Source of the DNA: CAYHPR01 sp964358895
GTDB lineage: Archaea > Micrarchaeota > Micrarchaeia > CABMEP01
Direction of reading: 5' to 3'
NCBI GenBank assembly: GCA_964358895.1
Contig: CAYHPR010000004.1
Span: 1 to 64,000 of the forward strand
DNA length: 64,000 nucleotides
Shown here: positions 35,380-44,915 of the stretch, in pieces
How positions within the stretch are numbered: position 1 is the first letter of the stretch
How the letters are laid out: each line of letters opens with the position of its first letter
Notes under the pieces: model-generated
What the model was told of the DNA's origin: nothing
The model's input: only the letters and a program-made list of their open reading frames with translations
The model's database searches: none
Translations under genes and position numbers: made by a program

Positions 35380-38250
35380 TTAGGCCTTAGCAAGCAACTC
35401 AGAGATGAACTGCGATGCTGCTGCAGTCGTGTCGTCTGCAGTGTAACCTGCGACTACGATTCTCTGATCTGTTACTGCCTTGACAACTTTCACACCTGGT
35501 CTGTCGATCTTGACATCAGTGCCGCTGATTGTTCTTGCGGTTACTGTGTTGATTAACTGACCTCCGACTAGAATCAACGATTCTGCGGATGGTGCTTCAG
35601 AGTCAAGTACAACAAGGCGTTCTGTTGCGCTCATCTTGTATGGTACTGAGAAGGAACCAGAAGCTGCTCCCGTATCGAGAACTGCTTTCATTGTGCCCTT
35701 GTCAGCTGTACAAGAGGAGTTGCCTCCGCTTACTGTACAGGCTCCAACTGTTTCACTGACTGATTTGAGTTTCACAGTGCTATCTTGAATAGCTACTTGT
35801 CCACCCTCAGCCAATGTTACTGTTGATACTCCTGCTGCAGTTACGTTTGCACCTGATGTTGCAAGCTGGTACTGGAACTCACCGAGTTTCTTTGCCATCT
35901 TCAAGGTTATAGAGTTGCTAGACCTTGAGGAGATGACTGAACCTCTCTGTGTAGTGTATCCTGCTTCAAATTCAGAAGCGGATGTCGTACCGGTTGCAGT
36001 CAAGTAGGTTGCATCAATCTTCGATTCACTGCCAGAGCTCGACTTGAATGTCGTTGCTGTTGAATTGGCTGTGAAAGAGACGTTTGTTGCCGTACCTGTC
36101 AATGCACTTTGCGTTGAGGATCCACCCTTGTTGACGTACTCTGTAACTCCCAGTGTCTCTGTAGTACCAACCTGTTTGAATGTCAGGTTTCCGTTCTCTG
36201 CAGAGTTGTCCTGGACGTTGTATGTCAATGTAGCATTTTCCAAATCAAATGGGAATGCCACTGATGTCGGGAAGAAACTTGTGTTCACAATGAACAATGC
36301 GGTTGCGTTGAACAATGCGTACGCGCCCAAACCGATGCTTGGACAACTTGAGTTAGATGCAGATACAGACCAAAGATTCGTGGTGTTTAACACGACATTT
36401 GAATCTGCTTGCAGCCTGAACGTGTAGTTCGCTCCAGCTATGTCAGTCCAATTCTGAGTTAGGGTTATGTTACAGTTTATCGTACCCGTGTTATTGCTTC
36501 CGAATGTTCCTCCTCCACCATTACCGAAGGTATTGTTGGTATTGAGTGCATTCATCCATGCAGTTCCGTTCCAGAGACCGATAGATGATCCATTCCAGAC
36601 ACCGGATGCATCGTCACGTACCAACGTGGTTGTTGTTGTTGGGACGTATCTGATGTAACCTTTGTCAGGCTTCTCGTACAACAGCGGTGTTGCATTTCCA
36701 AGACCAAAACAGACTTTTGATCTGTCATCGCTTGAAGCTGGTGCTGTTGCGAAAGCGAATGCCTTCTTAGCAGACGTAGCACAAACGTAGTATCTGATTA
36801 ATGGATCAGATGATACTGCATTTGTATCTCCTTCCAACGTGTAGTAGGCCGGATTCTGAATGAAAGCAAAAGAGAGTGTATCTCTGCTTGCATCACTCAA
36901 TGTCGTTCCACTCAACGTTAGTTTGAACAATGCTGGCGAACCAATAAGGTTGATGCTCTCGCCCTCAGCAAGAGTTGGTAATGAAGACCCAGTCAATGTG
37001 ATGTTTCTCAACGTCAAATTGTTGATTCCACCACTTGATGTACCCCATGCCAAAGCCACTGTCCAGTTCTTGTTCAGATCACTGTCAACAACTCTACCGT
37101 TTGTAAGAGTTAACTCTTGCGATAGAACGGACATTTCTGCCCACTTTGCTGCAGTCAATCCTGGTGCAGTCTTGTAGACACGAATTGTAATCTTGTCACC
37201 GTTTGGCAAAATAAGTTCTTTTGCCGCAGATGTAGTTACAGTGTCTTCCTTAACTAGTACACCATTCTTGTCGTAGACCTGAATGATTGCCTGTGAATCT
37301 GCACCGCCTCCTAGTGGAACGGTTAAATCTTGAAGCTTAACTGAATAAGCTCCTGCAGACACATTCTGACCAGCGTAAACGATCTGAGCTGGTGTTGATT
37401 CCTTAGCAAGCTTAATTGAGCTTGGTGAATCAAGTGGCTTCATTTCGCTGACGATCCAATCGTCACCGAGGTACTTAACTTTCAATCTTTGTCTTGACAT
37501 CAAGTAAGTTTCGGCTGCTGTACAATTTCCTTCCAATACTGAAGTCGTTGCATAAACAGTTGTTCCAGAATAAACTGAACTCAACGTACATGCTGGAACT
37601 CCACTGAAGGTGTCGTGCTCGAACTTGATGACATAACTCAACGACTGTGGGATTACCTTGTACTTCTTCACATCAGTGAAGAAAGTTGGGGCGGATCCAG
37701 TCTCCATATATGCTTCTTGCTTCGTTGTGAACGAACCAGAAACTGTAGAGACTGTAGTCTTTGAATCTGCGAAGCTCACGAAGTTATCTCCAGTGATCTT
37801 CTTTGGATTTAGTGCAGCTTCAGCCTGTTGGTTATCTTCGGTAGATGCGTTATCATCGATAAATCCATACATATAAGTCCTAAACCCATATGCTCCTGCA
37901 ACAACACTTGTACCAGGTGATGTTATTTCCAATGTAGCTTTCTTGTCTGTAACAGAACATGATCCTGCTCCTGCTCCAGCAACACTACAAGTTGGTGAAC
38001 CTGTTAGTTGTGCGGTTACTGTCTGACTCTTGTAAGCCAAACTTCCTATAACAGCGGCTATGTTAGCGGCTGCAACTCCATCGGATGCCTTCGCGCTTGC
38101 TCCAACAACAACTTTTACGACGGGCTTACCTTGTGCGTTAACGATCTCGGTGTTCCCATACATAATTGGCGCTGCTGCCAAGAGTGATGCTCCTAATAGT
38201 GCTGCTCCTACTGTAACAGCTGCTATTTTATTTGCGTCTATACTTTTCAC
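35380..38250 (-). CDS. S-layer protein (methanococcal type)
   Basis: A 956-residue surface lattice protein. The N-terminus shows a signal peptide (K-I-A-A-V-T-V-G-A-A-L-L-G-A-S-L-L-A-A) followed by V-V-K-V-V-V-G-A-S-A-K-A-S-D-G-V and I-A-A-V-I-G-S-L-A-Y-K, as in the methanococcal S-layer N-terminal family. The C-terminus shows L-I-L-V-G-G-Q-L-I-N-T-V and a final V-V-A-G-Y-T-A-D-D-T-T-A-A, matching the S-layer C-terminal family. The middle is beta-rich, Thr/Ser/Asn-rich with many sequons, so it is probably glycosylated. AGGTGAT lies before the ATG. It has a promoter with a 28-nt palindrome and a terminator. Confidence 0.92.
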   Translation of the reverse strand: MKSIDANKIAAVTVGAALLGASLLAAAPIMYGNTEIVNAQGKPVVKVVVGASAKASDGVAAANIAAVIGSLAYKSQTVTAQLTGSPTCSVAGAGAGSCSVTDKKATLEITSPGTSVVAGAYGFRTYMYGFIDDNASTEDNQQAEAALNPKKITGDNFVSFADSKTTVSTVSGSFTTKQEAYMETGSAPTFFTDVKKYKVIPQSLSYVIKFEHDTFSGVPACTLSSVYSGTTVYATTSVLEGNCTAAETYLMSRQRLKVKYLGDDWIVSEMKPLDSPSSIKLAKESTPAQIVYAGQNVSAGAYSVKLQDLTVPLGGGADSQAIIQVYDKNGVLVKEDTVTTSAAKELILPNGDKITIRVYKTAPGLTAAKWAEMSVLSQELTLTNGRVVDSDLNKNWTVALAWGTSSGGINNLTLRNITLTGSSLPTLAEGESINLIGSPALFKLTLSGTTLSDASRDTLSFAFIQNPAYYTLEGDTNAVSSDPLIRYYVCATSAKKAFAFATAPASSDDRSKVCFGLGNATPLLYEKPDKGYIRYVPTTTTTLVRDDASGVWNGSSIGLWNGTAWMNALNTNNTFGNGGGGTFGSNNTGTINCNITLTQNWTDIAGANYTFRLQADSNVVLNTTNLWSVSASNSSCPSIGLGAYALFNATALFIVNTSFFPTSVAFPFDLENATLTYNVQDNSAENGNLTFKQVGTTETLGVTEYVNKGGSSTQSALTGTATNVSFTANSTATTFKSSSGSESKIDATYLTATGTTSASEFEAGYTTQRGSVISSRSSNSITLKMAKKLGEFQYQLATSGANVTAAGVSTVTLAEGGQVAIQDSTVKLKSVSETVGACTVSGGNSSCTADKGTMKAVLDTGAASGSFSVPYKMSATERLVVLDSEAPSAESLILVGGQLINTVTARTISGTDVKIDRPGVKVVKAVTDQRIVVAGYTADDTTAAASQFISELLAKA

Positions 38251-38654
38251 GATATCACCTCAATGTATCGTATGTGCATTACATTTGCAATACTTTCTTT
38301 TTTCAAATCTTATACTGTCCTTCTGCCCTCAAATCTAACTGGGCTGTAGCAACAGTTCAAAAGTAAGGTATTTAAACATTGTTGAATGATTTAAACTGCA
38401 GTTTATAAACTGCAGTTTAGAGGAAGTAATTTGTCGTACCTTCATATCGGCAAACAACGTTTTCAACTTTCTCACTTCTCCGAACGCGTTCGAAAAATTT
38501 AATTATTAATGAAAATATTTTCCGTCCTTGAACTCAATTAACTCTGTTATTAGTTATGACCCTCAAAAATATAAATAGTGATTATGAGAATTATGTAAGT
38601 AAGAGACTTATGTAAATAAAATATACAGGATATGGATATACTGGAAGGATATTT
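38251..38654. promoter_or_regulatory. 404-nt divergent regulatory region (S-layer / glycosyltransferase)
   Basis: No gene seen here. For the S-layer gene (minus) it holds AGGTGAT near 38257 and TATA box GTTTAAATAC at 38368-38377, giving a leader of about 90 nt. A perfect 28-nt palindrome lies at 38392-38419 and a 12-nt palindrome CGAACGCGTTCG at 38481-38492. For the glycosyltransferase (plus) AATATAAATAG near 38567-38577 is a TATA candidate and GGAAGGAT precedes the ATG. Confidence 0.7.
38392..38419. repeat. Perfect 28-nt palindrome made of two AAACTGCAGTTT units
   Basis: Two copies of the 12-nt palindrome AAACTGCAGTTT (38393-38404 and 38407-38418) are joined by AT and flanked by T and A, so the whole 28 nt is its own reverse complement. 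It ends 15 nt upstream of the S-layer TATA box, where archaeal activators usually bind. Confidence 0.9.
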
Positions 38655-39401
38655 ATGAAAAAAACAACAGGAAAAAAACCGACGATGTCAATTATTGTCC
38701 CAGCACTCAACGAAGAAAAGAATATTGAAGCTGCAATAAAAAAAGCTATTCGATTAGCTAAGCCTCGGTTTAGTGCGTATGAAGTAATTGCAATAAATGA
38801 TGGAAGCAGGGATAAGACTGGTGAAATAATAGAAAAGATAGCAAAAGAAAACAAGAATGTTGTTGCTGTTCATCATGACAAACCCTGGGGATTGGGAGGC
38901 ACATATAGGGACGGATTGAGCAAAGCTAAGTATGAATATTTTTCACTGCTGGCAGGTGACAATGAGGAACTGGAGGATTCACAGGCAGTCCTTTATGATC
39001 ACGTCGGAGAGGCGGATTTGATTGTTTCTTACACCGTAAATCAGAGTGTAAGGGCAACAGATAGGCAGATGGTGTCTGGCATATTTACTATAATAATGAA
39101 TATACTATATGGACTTAACTTACGTTACTACACAGGTGCAAACATAATCAAGACCGAACTGATAAGGAAGACACCGATGCATACTGACGGGCATTTCTAT
39201 ATGCCTTCTTTAATTGTACGACTTGTTAAGCAAGGATACTCTTACAAACACGTACCTAACCGAATAAGAAAAAGTGAAGGTTCGAATTTATACAAATTAA
39301 AGAATGTGATAAGTATCGTAAAGGAATTCATTCGACTTTTTATCGAAGTAAATATTGCCAACAGATCAAAGTATAATAAAAAGCTAGTTATGTTAAGCTA
39401 A
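38655..39401 (+). CDS. Family 2 glycosyltransferase (dolichol-phosphate-sugar synthase-like)
   Basis: A 248-residue GT-A enzyme. N-terminal I-I-V-P-A-L-N-E-E-K-N-I and I-N-D-G-S-R-D-K-T (about 53-61) form the nucleotide-sugar site, and L-G-G-T-Y-R-D-G-L is next. The usual metal-binding D-x-D reads A-G-D-N-E-E (about 97). No membrane helix. The pattern fits polyprenyl-phosphate sugar synthases that feed protein glycosylation. It is divergent from the S-layer gene and has a paralogue at 47387. Confidence 0.85.
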   Translation: MKKTTGKKPTMSIIVPALNEEKNIEAAIKKAIRLAKPRFSAYEVIAINDGSRDKTGEIIEKIAKENKNVVAVHHDKPWGLGGTYRDGLSKAKYEYFSLLAGDNEELEDSQAVLYDHVGEADLIVSYTVNQSVRATDRQMVSGIFTIIMNILYGLNLRYYTGANIIKTELIRKTPMHTDGHFYMPSLIVRLVKQGYSYKHVPNRIRKSEGSNLYKLKNVISIVKEFIRLFIEVNIANRSKYNKKLVMLS

Positions 39402-39428
39402 CAGAAAGCGTGTGTACAATTAAAATAA

Positions 39429-41303
39429 CTAAACCGTAAATTTGTATAACACTGCGCTGCCATCATTATTTTTCCAGATCGGCTGGATCAGTTTGTCTAA
39501 GTCTTCTTTCCATATTGCATCGTCCCTAGGTTTGTAATTCGATGCATCAATGAACAGTATATCGACTTTCTTGAAGTACCCTCCTCGCATTGAGGGGTCC
39601 AGCCACGTTCGTTGTGGAGTGTAATGCACACCGTTAACCTCGAGAACTCTCCTAGTTTCAGGAGTGTCAAAAACTGCAAGAGGATCGAATGAGCCTGCCA
39701 CTTGACCTTTGCTGTCTAGCTCCCACTCGGAGTGTACCCAGTTTATATCGTAATAGAGATAGCTGATATTGTATTCCTTAATCAGTCGTATCTTCTCCTC
39801 CTGGCTGCTGCCGTATAGAATGATTGCCGCTGCGATCTCGCGATCGTCCAACGTGGAGAATGGATCAACATGCCCTCTCCTGAACGCGACTGCCTTACGG
39901 CCGGAAATTGCATTTATTACAAAACTGATCTCATTGGAGGAAAGAATGACATCGTTCACTGAAGTGTTTGCCAGAAGATAGCTCTGCAGCTCGGAATATT
40001 GAGGGATAAATGGTGTTCTTCCTACTGCTTTCCATCGGTCATTGTACCATCCGTCATATCCAAAAACTGCATTGACCAAGACAAACAGAATCATCAGATG
40101 TGACAGATAACCAGTAAACCTGCCAAAGCCATTCAGCCACTTGACGTCATTAACGCCTAACTTCGCTAGCCGAGCCAATGCATGTATTGCAACAAGAATG
40201 AAACCTAGTTTGAAGATCAAAAATGACATGTAATTCGGCCCAAAGTATGTGCCAATCAACGGAGCAGTGATGAAATAATGGAATGTGAGGAATGTTGAAA
40301 CAATAAATGTTAATAGAACAAACTTTGACTCTGGACTCTCCTCTTTTTTGAAAAGAAGGAACCAAAGGCCGAGCAACCCTAGGATGCTTATCGCGCCTTC
40401 AAGCAACCCTGAAAAGTTGAAAACGTATTGTGTAAGTGTCTCAAACAAAAAGATAAACTGAAAAGTGAAAGAAGAGAAATCCTGGAAACCCCACTCATTA
40501 ACCATCGCTTGGGATTTACCTCCGAGCTCAAAAATGGGTTTAAACCACCATATTTGAGCAATCAAAAAACCAATAACAAATGCTACAAAAAAGAAAATTG
40601 ATGCTTTCTTTATGTTTTCAACCAGTTTCTCCTTGTCAGATAGTGAAGGAATCAGAGATGCAATGCTAAACTCTTTCATCAAGTTTTCAAACACGTGTGA
40701 AAATACGGAATAAAAAAGGAAGAATAAAACAAATGCCGTGCCAATTATAATCCCAGTTGGCTGGAGCAATGTGAGCATGCCGTAAATAACACCTAAAAGA
40801 AGTGCTCTCTTCAGCGTCTGCTTTTCATACAACCTGAAAAGAGCTACAAGAAACAGAGGAATAGCGAAGACGTGGACAAGTTCTGTATACTTAAGAACGG
40901 GAAACACTGTGAATGGCAAAAACACGAGAACGCCGATAATTGAGACTTTTGTGTCTTTAGTAATAAACTTAAAAAGAAAAAATGCAGTTACCAGAGAGAT
41001 AAGCAGGAAAGGAAAGTTTGAGTAGAAGATCGATTGAATAGGCGTCAGACCGGTGACGACAGAAAAGGCAGCGACCACTGCCCCATAGATAGGAGAATAT
41101 GTGGCTGAATGACCAAGGATGTTTGAGCTTTTGAACCAATCGCCAGGCGGAGAATTAAGAATGTGATAAACAGAACCAAGCTGATAATAATAATCTCCTC
41201 CGAAAATTGGCGAAGGAAGCTGCTTAAAATCTTTAATTAAATTGAAAATAATCGCTGCATAAACAATAAAGATAACGAATAATGCAATCCAAACTTTGCC
41301 CAT
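39429..41303 (-). CDS. Polytopic membrane protein, probable GT-C glycosyltransferase
   Basis: A 624-residue protein with an N-terminal helix, a first outer loop containing G-G-D-Y-Y-Y-Q-L (Asp at about 37), and roughly eleven to thirteen helices to about 410. A soluble extracytoplasmic domain of about 210 residues follows. This layout and the acidic residue after helix 1 are typical of GT-C enzymes, which use polyprenyl-linked sugars. The C-terminal domain has N-I-S-Y-L-Y-Y-D and F-D-P-L-A-V-F, seen in archaeal membrane proteins of this kind. The substrate is unknown. Next to a GT2 enzyme and the S-layer gene, so a role in surface glycosylation is likely. Confidence 0.7.
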   Translation of the reverse strand: MGKVWIALFVIFIVYAAIIFNLIKDFKQLPSPIFGGDYYYQLGSVYHILNSPPGDWFKSSNILGHSATYSPIYGAVVAAFSVVTGLTPIQSIFYSNFPFLLISLVTAFFLFKFITKDTKVSIIGVLVFLPFTVFPVLKYTELVHVFAIPLFLVALFRLYEKQTLKRALLLGVIYGMLTLLQPTGIIIGTAFVLFFLFYSVFSHVFENLMKEFSIASLIPSLSDKEKLVENIKKASIFFFVAFVIGFLIAQIWWFKPIFELGGKSQAMVNEWGFQDFSSFTFQFIFLFETLTQYVFNFSGLLEGAISILGLLGLWFLLFKKEESPESKFVLLTFIVSTFLTFHYFITAPLIGTYFGPNYMSFLIFKLGFILVAIHALARLAKLGVNDVKWLNGFGRFTGYLSHLMILFVLVNAVFGYDGWYNDRWKAVGRTPFIPQYSELQSYLLANTSVNDVILSSNEISFVINAISGRKAVAFRRGHVDPFSTLDDREIAAAIILYGSSQEEKIRLIKEYNISYLYYDINWVHSEWELDSKGQVAGSFDPLAVFDTPETRRVLEVNGVHYTPQRTWLDPSMRGGYFKKVDILFIDASNYKPRDDAIWKEDLDKLIQPIWKNNDGSAVLYKFTV

Positions 41304-41313
41304 ATAGACACCT

Positions 41314-41381
41314 ACGGTTTCTATTACTTCCTAGCACTTTATTTACTACGGTTTCTATTACTTCCTAGCAGTTTATTTACT
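41314..41381 (-). repeat. Two tandem 34-nt repeats upstream of the GT-C gene
   Basis: Units at 41314-41347 and 41348-41381 differ at a single base (C versus G in TAGCA[C/G]TTTA). A partial third copy, ending TTTATTTACT, lies at about 41388-41398. They occupy the upstream region of the 41303 gene. Confidence 0.9.
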
Positions 41382-41443
41382 CCAGTTTTTTATTTACTAT
41401 AAATTTACTGGATTATATATTGATATATTGTTTTTGTTGTTTC

Positions 41444-44215
41444 TTATCTTCTTTCTCCATACTCCTTAACAAATGAGAGGTATTCTTTCAACATCTGAAC
41501 AGTGACACTTCGTGTCCTATTTTCTGCCACATCAAGAATCGTCTGTGTAGTTACCTCCGGTTCTGGCTCGCCTGCAATCTTTGCCCTTACGAGCTTGAGT
41601 TTCACTTCCTGACATATCGATGAGATATCGGCACCAGTGAATCCTTCCGTCTCATCTGCAATCTTATCGTATTCAATCTTATCAATTCCTTTTATTCCGT
41701 CTAGATTGTGCTTGAACAGTTTTGCACGACCTTCCTTGTTTGGAGGGCCTACAAAAATAATTTTATCAAGTCGACCAGGTCTGAGCAATGCCTTATCAAT
41801 AAGTGATGGCTTATTTGTCGCGCCAACCAGCATTACATTCTTCAAATCTTTCAATCCGTCCATCTGCTGCAACAGCTCTGAAACAATTTCCTCAGTTATT
41901 TTAGATGCATAAGCTTCGCGCGAAGGAGCGATCGATTCCAATTCGTCTATAAATACAACTGAGGGTGCATTTTCACGTGCACGGTTGAATGTGTCTTTAA
42001 TCAGTCTGACACCTCCTTCATATCCATGTCTAGACATATCGGAAGGTGAGATAGAAATGAATGTCGCTTTCAATTCGTGCGATGCTGCCTTTACAATCAA
42101 AGTCTTACCCGTTCCAGGTGGGCCGAATAAAAGAAGACCTTTTGCAGGCCTTACTTTGTATTCCTTCAACTTCTCCTCGTGAAGCAGCGGTAATTCGATG
42201 GCTTCTGTCAAAATCTTTCTTACATCATCAAGACCAATTACATCATTCCATGTAATCACTCTTTCCTCTGTTGGCTTGATCTCTTCCTTAACTGCACGCC
42301 TCTCGAAATCAATTCTGAACTTTTCATAATCTTCAAGCATTTCATAAGTAACAGATGACTTCAGAGTCTTAAGAACTGAAGTGAAGTCTTCCATTTTAAG
42401 TGGAATAATTTTACCTTTTTCAACAGCCGCAGGTGCGGCAACACGCGCAGCTTCGATAACAACATTTGCAATGTCGGCACCTGTGAATCTCTCTGTCATC
42501 TTAGCAAGCTTCTTGATGTCAACCGACTTATCAAGTGGCAGCTTTTTGAGATAGATGTTGAATATCGCTTCTCTCCCTTTTTCGTCCGGTGGAGGCTGAT
42601 AAATAATTTTATCGAGTCGACCAGGTCGAAGAAGTGCATGATCAAGAAGATTTGGAGTGTTAGTTGCAGCAACCACAATAACCTGCTCTTTTTCTTTCAT
42701 CCCGTCTATTTCTGTAAGAAGACTACTCAAAATACGCGCAACGACGTCGTCGCCTCCGGCGTAAAACTCTCTTTTCTTTCCGATGGAATCGATTTCATCA
42801 AAAAATAAAATGCACGGACTGTTCTTTCTTGCAATCTTGAACAGTTCCGCTATATTCTTTTCTGATTTTCCAAATTCACTGTCTAAAATATCGCTGCATT
42901 TCACATAGTAGAATGGCATGCGCAGCTCTTTGGCCATTGCAGACATGATCAATGTCTTTCCAGTTCCTGGAGGGCCGAACAATAGTATTCCTTTTGGAGG
43001 ACGCACACCGTATACGAGTGTCAATTCACGATGCCTCAACGGCATTAAGATAGATTCCTGAATTTCTTTCTTTGTACTGTCGTAATTGCCGATCTCGGAC
43101 ATTGAAGCAGGTCCTGTCTGAGAAACTGATAGATCGACAAGTCCAGGGATTCCAAACATTCCTCTCTTTGTTTCTGCAACAATTTCTTCTTCACGCGTTA
43201 TTTTGACACCGAATCGATCAAGCAAAAACATAACGCTGATCGTTACAAAGACAGGTACAACAACCTCGAAATTTGGATCTACGCCGGAAAACTCTGCTGA
43301 AATAAAATGAATTGGGATTAGAAGTATGAGTACAAGTGATGGAACAAATTGGGAGTATTTACCATGGAAAAATAATGGTAAATAAGCAATTCCGTAGAAT
43401 ACAAGTGACCAAAGAATAATTTGGATAAGTCCGACATCAGCAAAAAATAGATTCAGGATACCTTCAGATACTATTGAGATACTTAGATTAACATCTGCAA
43501 AAACCTCGAATGAAAATAAGTTTGCCACGGCTTCACCTATCCCTCCAAGGAGATCAACAATATCTGGCGCAGCATTCTGTGGCTTTAGTAATGAACTTGA
43601 AGAAAAGATATGAGTACCTACTGTCAGGAAGGATGCATTATGCGACTGCCAGATTACTGACAGCAGCAGAATCAAGAATACAGCTACGGGAATCAGAAAT
43701 AATGTCTTTTTTGATCCCAGATGCAGTGCTGAAAATGTTAGGATCGGAATTACAGCTGGACCCAACAACAGATTGAATGGAATTGGCTCGGAAGGTGCGA
43801 ATGGAGCACTCACAAGTGCCATCACAGCTGCGATCAGATACCAATTCTCGAATACCTTAAACAGCATAAATCCGATAGCAACAAGAAACAGCCATGCCAA
43901 TGCCGGAGTCTGATAGGATACTGCAGGAAGAATCAGAACGAATGAAAGGATAGTTCCGAATATTGGATTGTGATAGGAAACGACAAAAACAATAATCAAC
44001 AGCAATGGCAAAAGTAAAGAATAAAATTCAAAGAAAAGGACGAATGACAAAAATCCAAGTGAAATAAGAACAGCATTCCAAAGCTGAGACATCTGAAGGA
44101 GAGTCAATACGAATGCGCGTAACTGAGCAAAACGAAACTGATTGCTTGTTCCTTTCTCATTATCGGCATCTGCCTTCTCGGCAGTCATAGTAGTATCGTC
44201 TTTCCCTGGGGCCAT
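41444..44215 (-). CDS. Membrane-anchored Cdc48-like double AAA+ ATPase
   Basis: From the ATG at 44215 the protein is 923 residues (a TTG at 44230 adds five). A short charged N-terminus is followed by about 300 residues with roughly eight membrane helices. Two complete AAA modules come after: Walker A G-P-P-G-T-G-K-T at about 411 and 699, Walker B F-F-D-E-I-D and F-I-D-E-L-E, and the A-L-L-R-P-G-R-L-D second-region-of-homology in both. The AAA pair looks like Cdc48/p97, but the usual N domain is replaced by the membrane part. No protease domain is seen, unlike FtsH. It may pull membrane or secreted proteins. Divergent from nothing; it precedes the GT-C gene. Confidence 0.9.
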   Translation of the reverse strand: MAPGKDDTTMTAEKADADNEKGTSNQFRFAQLRAFVLTLLQMSQLWNAVLISLGFLSFVLFFEFYSLLLPLLLIIVFVVSYHNPIFGTILSFVLILPAVSYQTPALAWLFLVAIGFMLFKVFENWYLIAAVMALVSAPFAPSEPIPFNLLLGPAVIPILTFSALHLGSKKTLFLIPVAVFLILLLSVIWQSHNASFLTVGTHIFSSSSLLKPQNAAPDIVDLLGGIGEAVANLFSFEVFADVNLSISIVSEGILNLFFADVGLIQIILWSLVFYGIAYLPLFFHGKYSQFVPSLVLILLIPIHFISAEFSGVDPNFEVVVPVFVTISVMFLLDRFGVKITREEEIVAETKRGMFGIPGLVDLSVSQTGPASMSEIGNYDSTKKEIQESILMPLRHRELTLVYGVRPPKGILLFGPPGTGKTLIMSAMAKELRMPFYYVKCSDILDSEFGKSEKNIAELFKIARKNSPCILFFDEIDSIGKKREFYAGGDDVVARILSSLLTEIDGMKEKEQVIVVAATNTPNLLDHALLRPGRLDKIIYQPPPDEKGREAIFNIYLKKLPLDKSVDIKKLAKMTERFTGADIANVVIEAARVAAPAAVEKGKIIPLKMEDFTSVLKTLKSSVTYEMLEDYEKFRIDFERRAVKEEIKPTEERVITWNDVIGLDDVRKILTEAIELPLLHEEKLKEYKVRPAKGLLLFGPPGTGKTLIVKAASHELKATFISISPSDMSRHGYEGGVRLIKDTFNRARENAPSVVFIDELESIAPSREAYASKITEEIVSELLQQMDGLKDLKNVMLVGATNKPSLIDKALLRPGRLDKIIFVGPPNKEGRAKLFKHNLDGIKGIDKIEYDKIADETEGFTGADISSICQEVKLKLVRAKIAGEPEPEVTTQTILDVAENRTRSVTVQMLKEYLSFVKEYGERR

Positions 44216-44250
44216 AAAATTAATGAACAATTGTATTTTTTAAGCTGTTC

Positions 44251-44853
44251 TTATGCGCGAATAGACTTACGTGTGCGCATCGCATTTATGTGCCATGAAC
44301 TGCCTTCAAGCTTGTAGGAAATACTAAGGATAGGCGTCTCTTTTTCGTGTTCGTTTAACCATCTTATAAAGATCTCGAGTTCTGTTTCATTAACTTTATC
44401 AAAAGGAATTAGGATATCAAAATAATCGAAGTGCCCTTTCAAAAAAGATTCTAGCCAAAGAACGTCTGACGCATGAACTCCACTAGTTTTAAAGTAGTTC
44501 AAAACACTTGATAGATCTTCCTGATAATCGTAGCTATAATCCGGTTTTGCATCTGGTTTTGAATTTGATTTTGATTTTTTGTCAGGCGTTGATTCTGCTG
44601 TTTTTCTTTCCCTATCCCAGTTGTACGGGCTATTTTTCTGTTCCTTTTTATTTTTTTCTTGACTATTTTCTTTCTTTTCATTTTGGTTACCGTTCTGCTT
44701 ATTTTTTTCTTTTTGTTTTTGTTTAGTTGGAGTTGTAGCAAAAATATTTTCTACAAAAGGTTTAGATACAAAAAAAGAGAGAGTTGAAACAGCCAGGACG
44801 AATGTGATTCCTATCCTTGTAAGATTTTTAACGAGTCTTTGTGAGTTTGCCAT
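44251..44853 (-). CDS. Secreted low-complexity protein, paralogue of 44916-45419
   Basis: A 200-residue protein. A signal or anchor helix lies at about 12-32, followed by a Lys/Asn/Gln/Glu-rich linker (about 40-105). The C-terminal domain of about 90 residues has V-L-N-Y-F-K, L-E-S-F-L-K, D-I-L-I-P-F and S-I-S-Y-K-L ... W. The same pattern ends the protein encoded next to it. No known family. Confidence 0.7.
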   Translation of the reverse strand: MANSQRLVKNLTRIGITFVLAVSTLSFFVSKPFVENIFATTPTKQKQKEKNKQNGNQNEKKENSQEKNKKEQKNSPYNWDRERKTAESTPDKKSKSNSKPDAKPDYSYDYQEDLSSVLNYFKTSGVHASDVLWLESFLKGHFDYFDILIPFDKVNETELEIFIRWLNEHEKETPILSISYKLEGSSWHINAMRTRKSIRA

Positions 44854-44915
44854 CAGATCCTGACGTATTTAGATAATAAATATTTAACTATAACAAAAAA
44901 TAACTATACGGACTA

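Noticed and set aside
41314..41398. CRISPR-like direct repeats
   Set aside because: Only two adjacent full units with no spacers and no cas genes; a simple tandem duplication.
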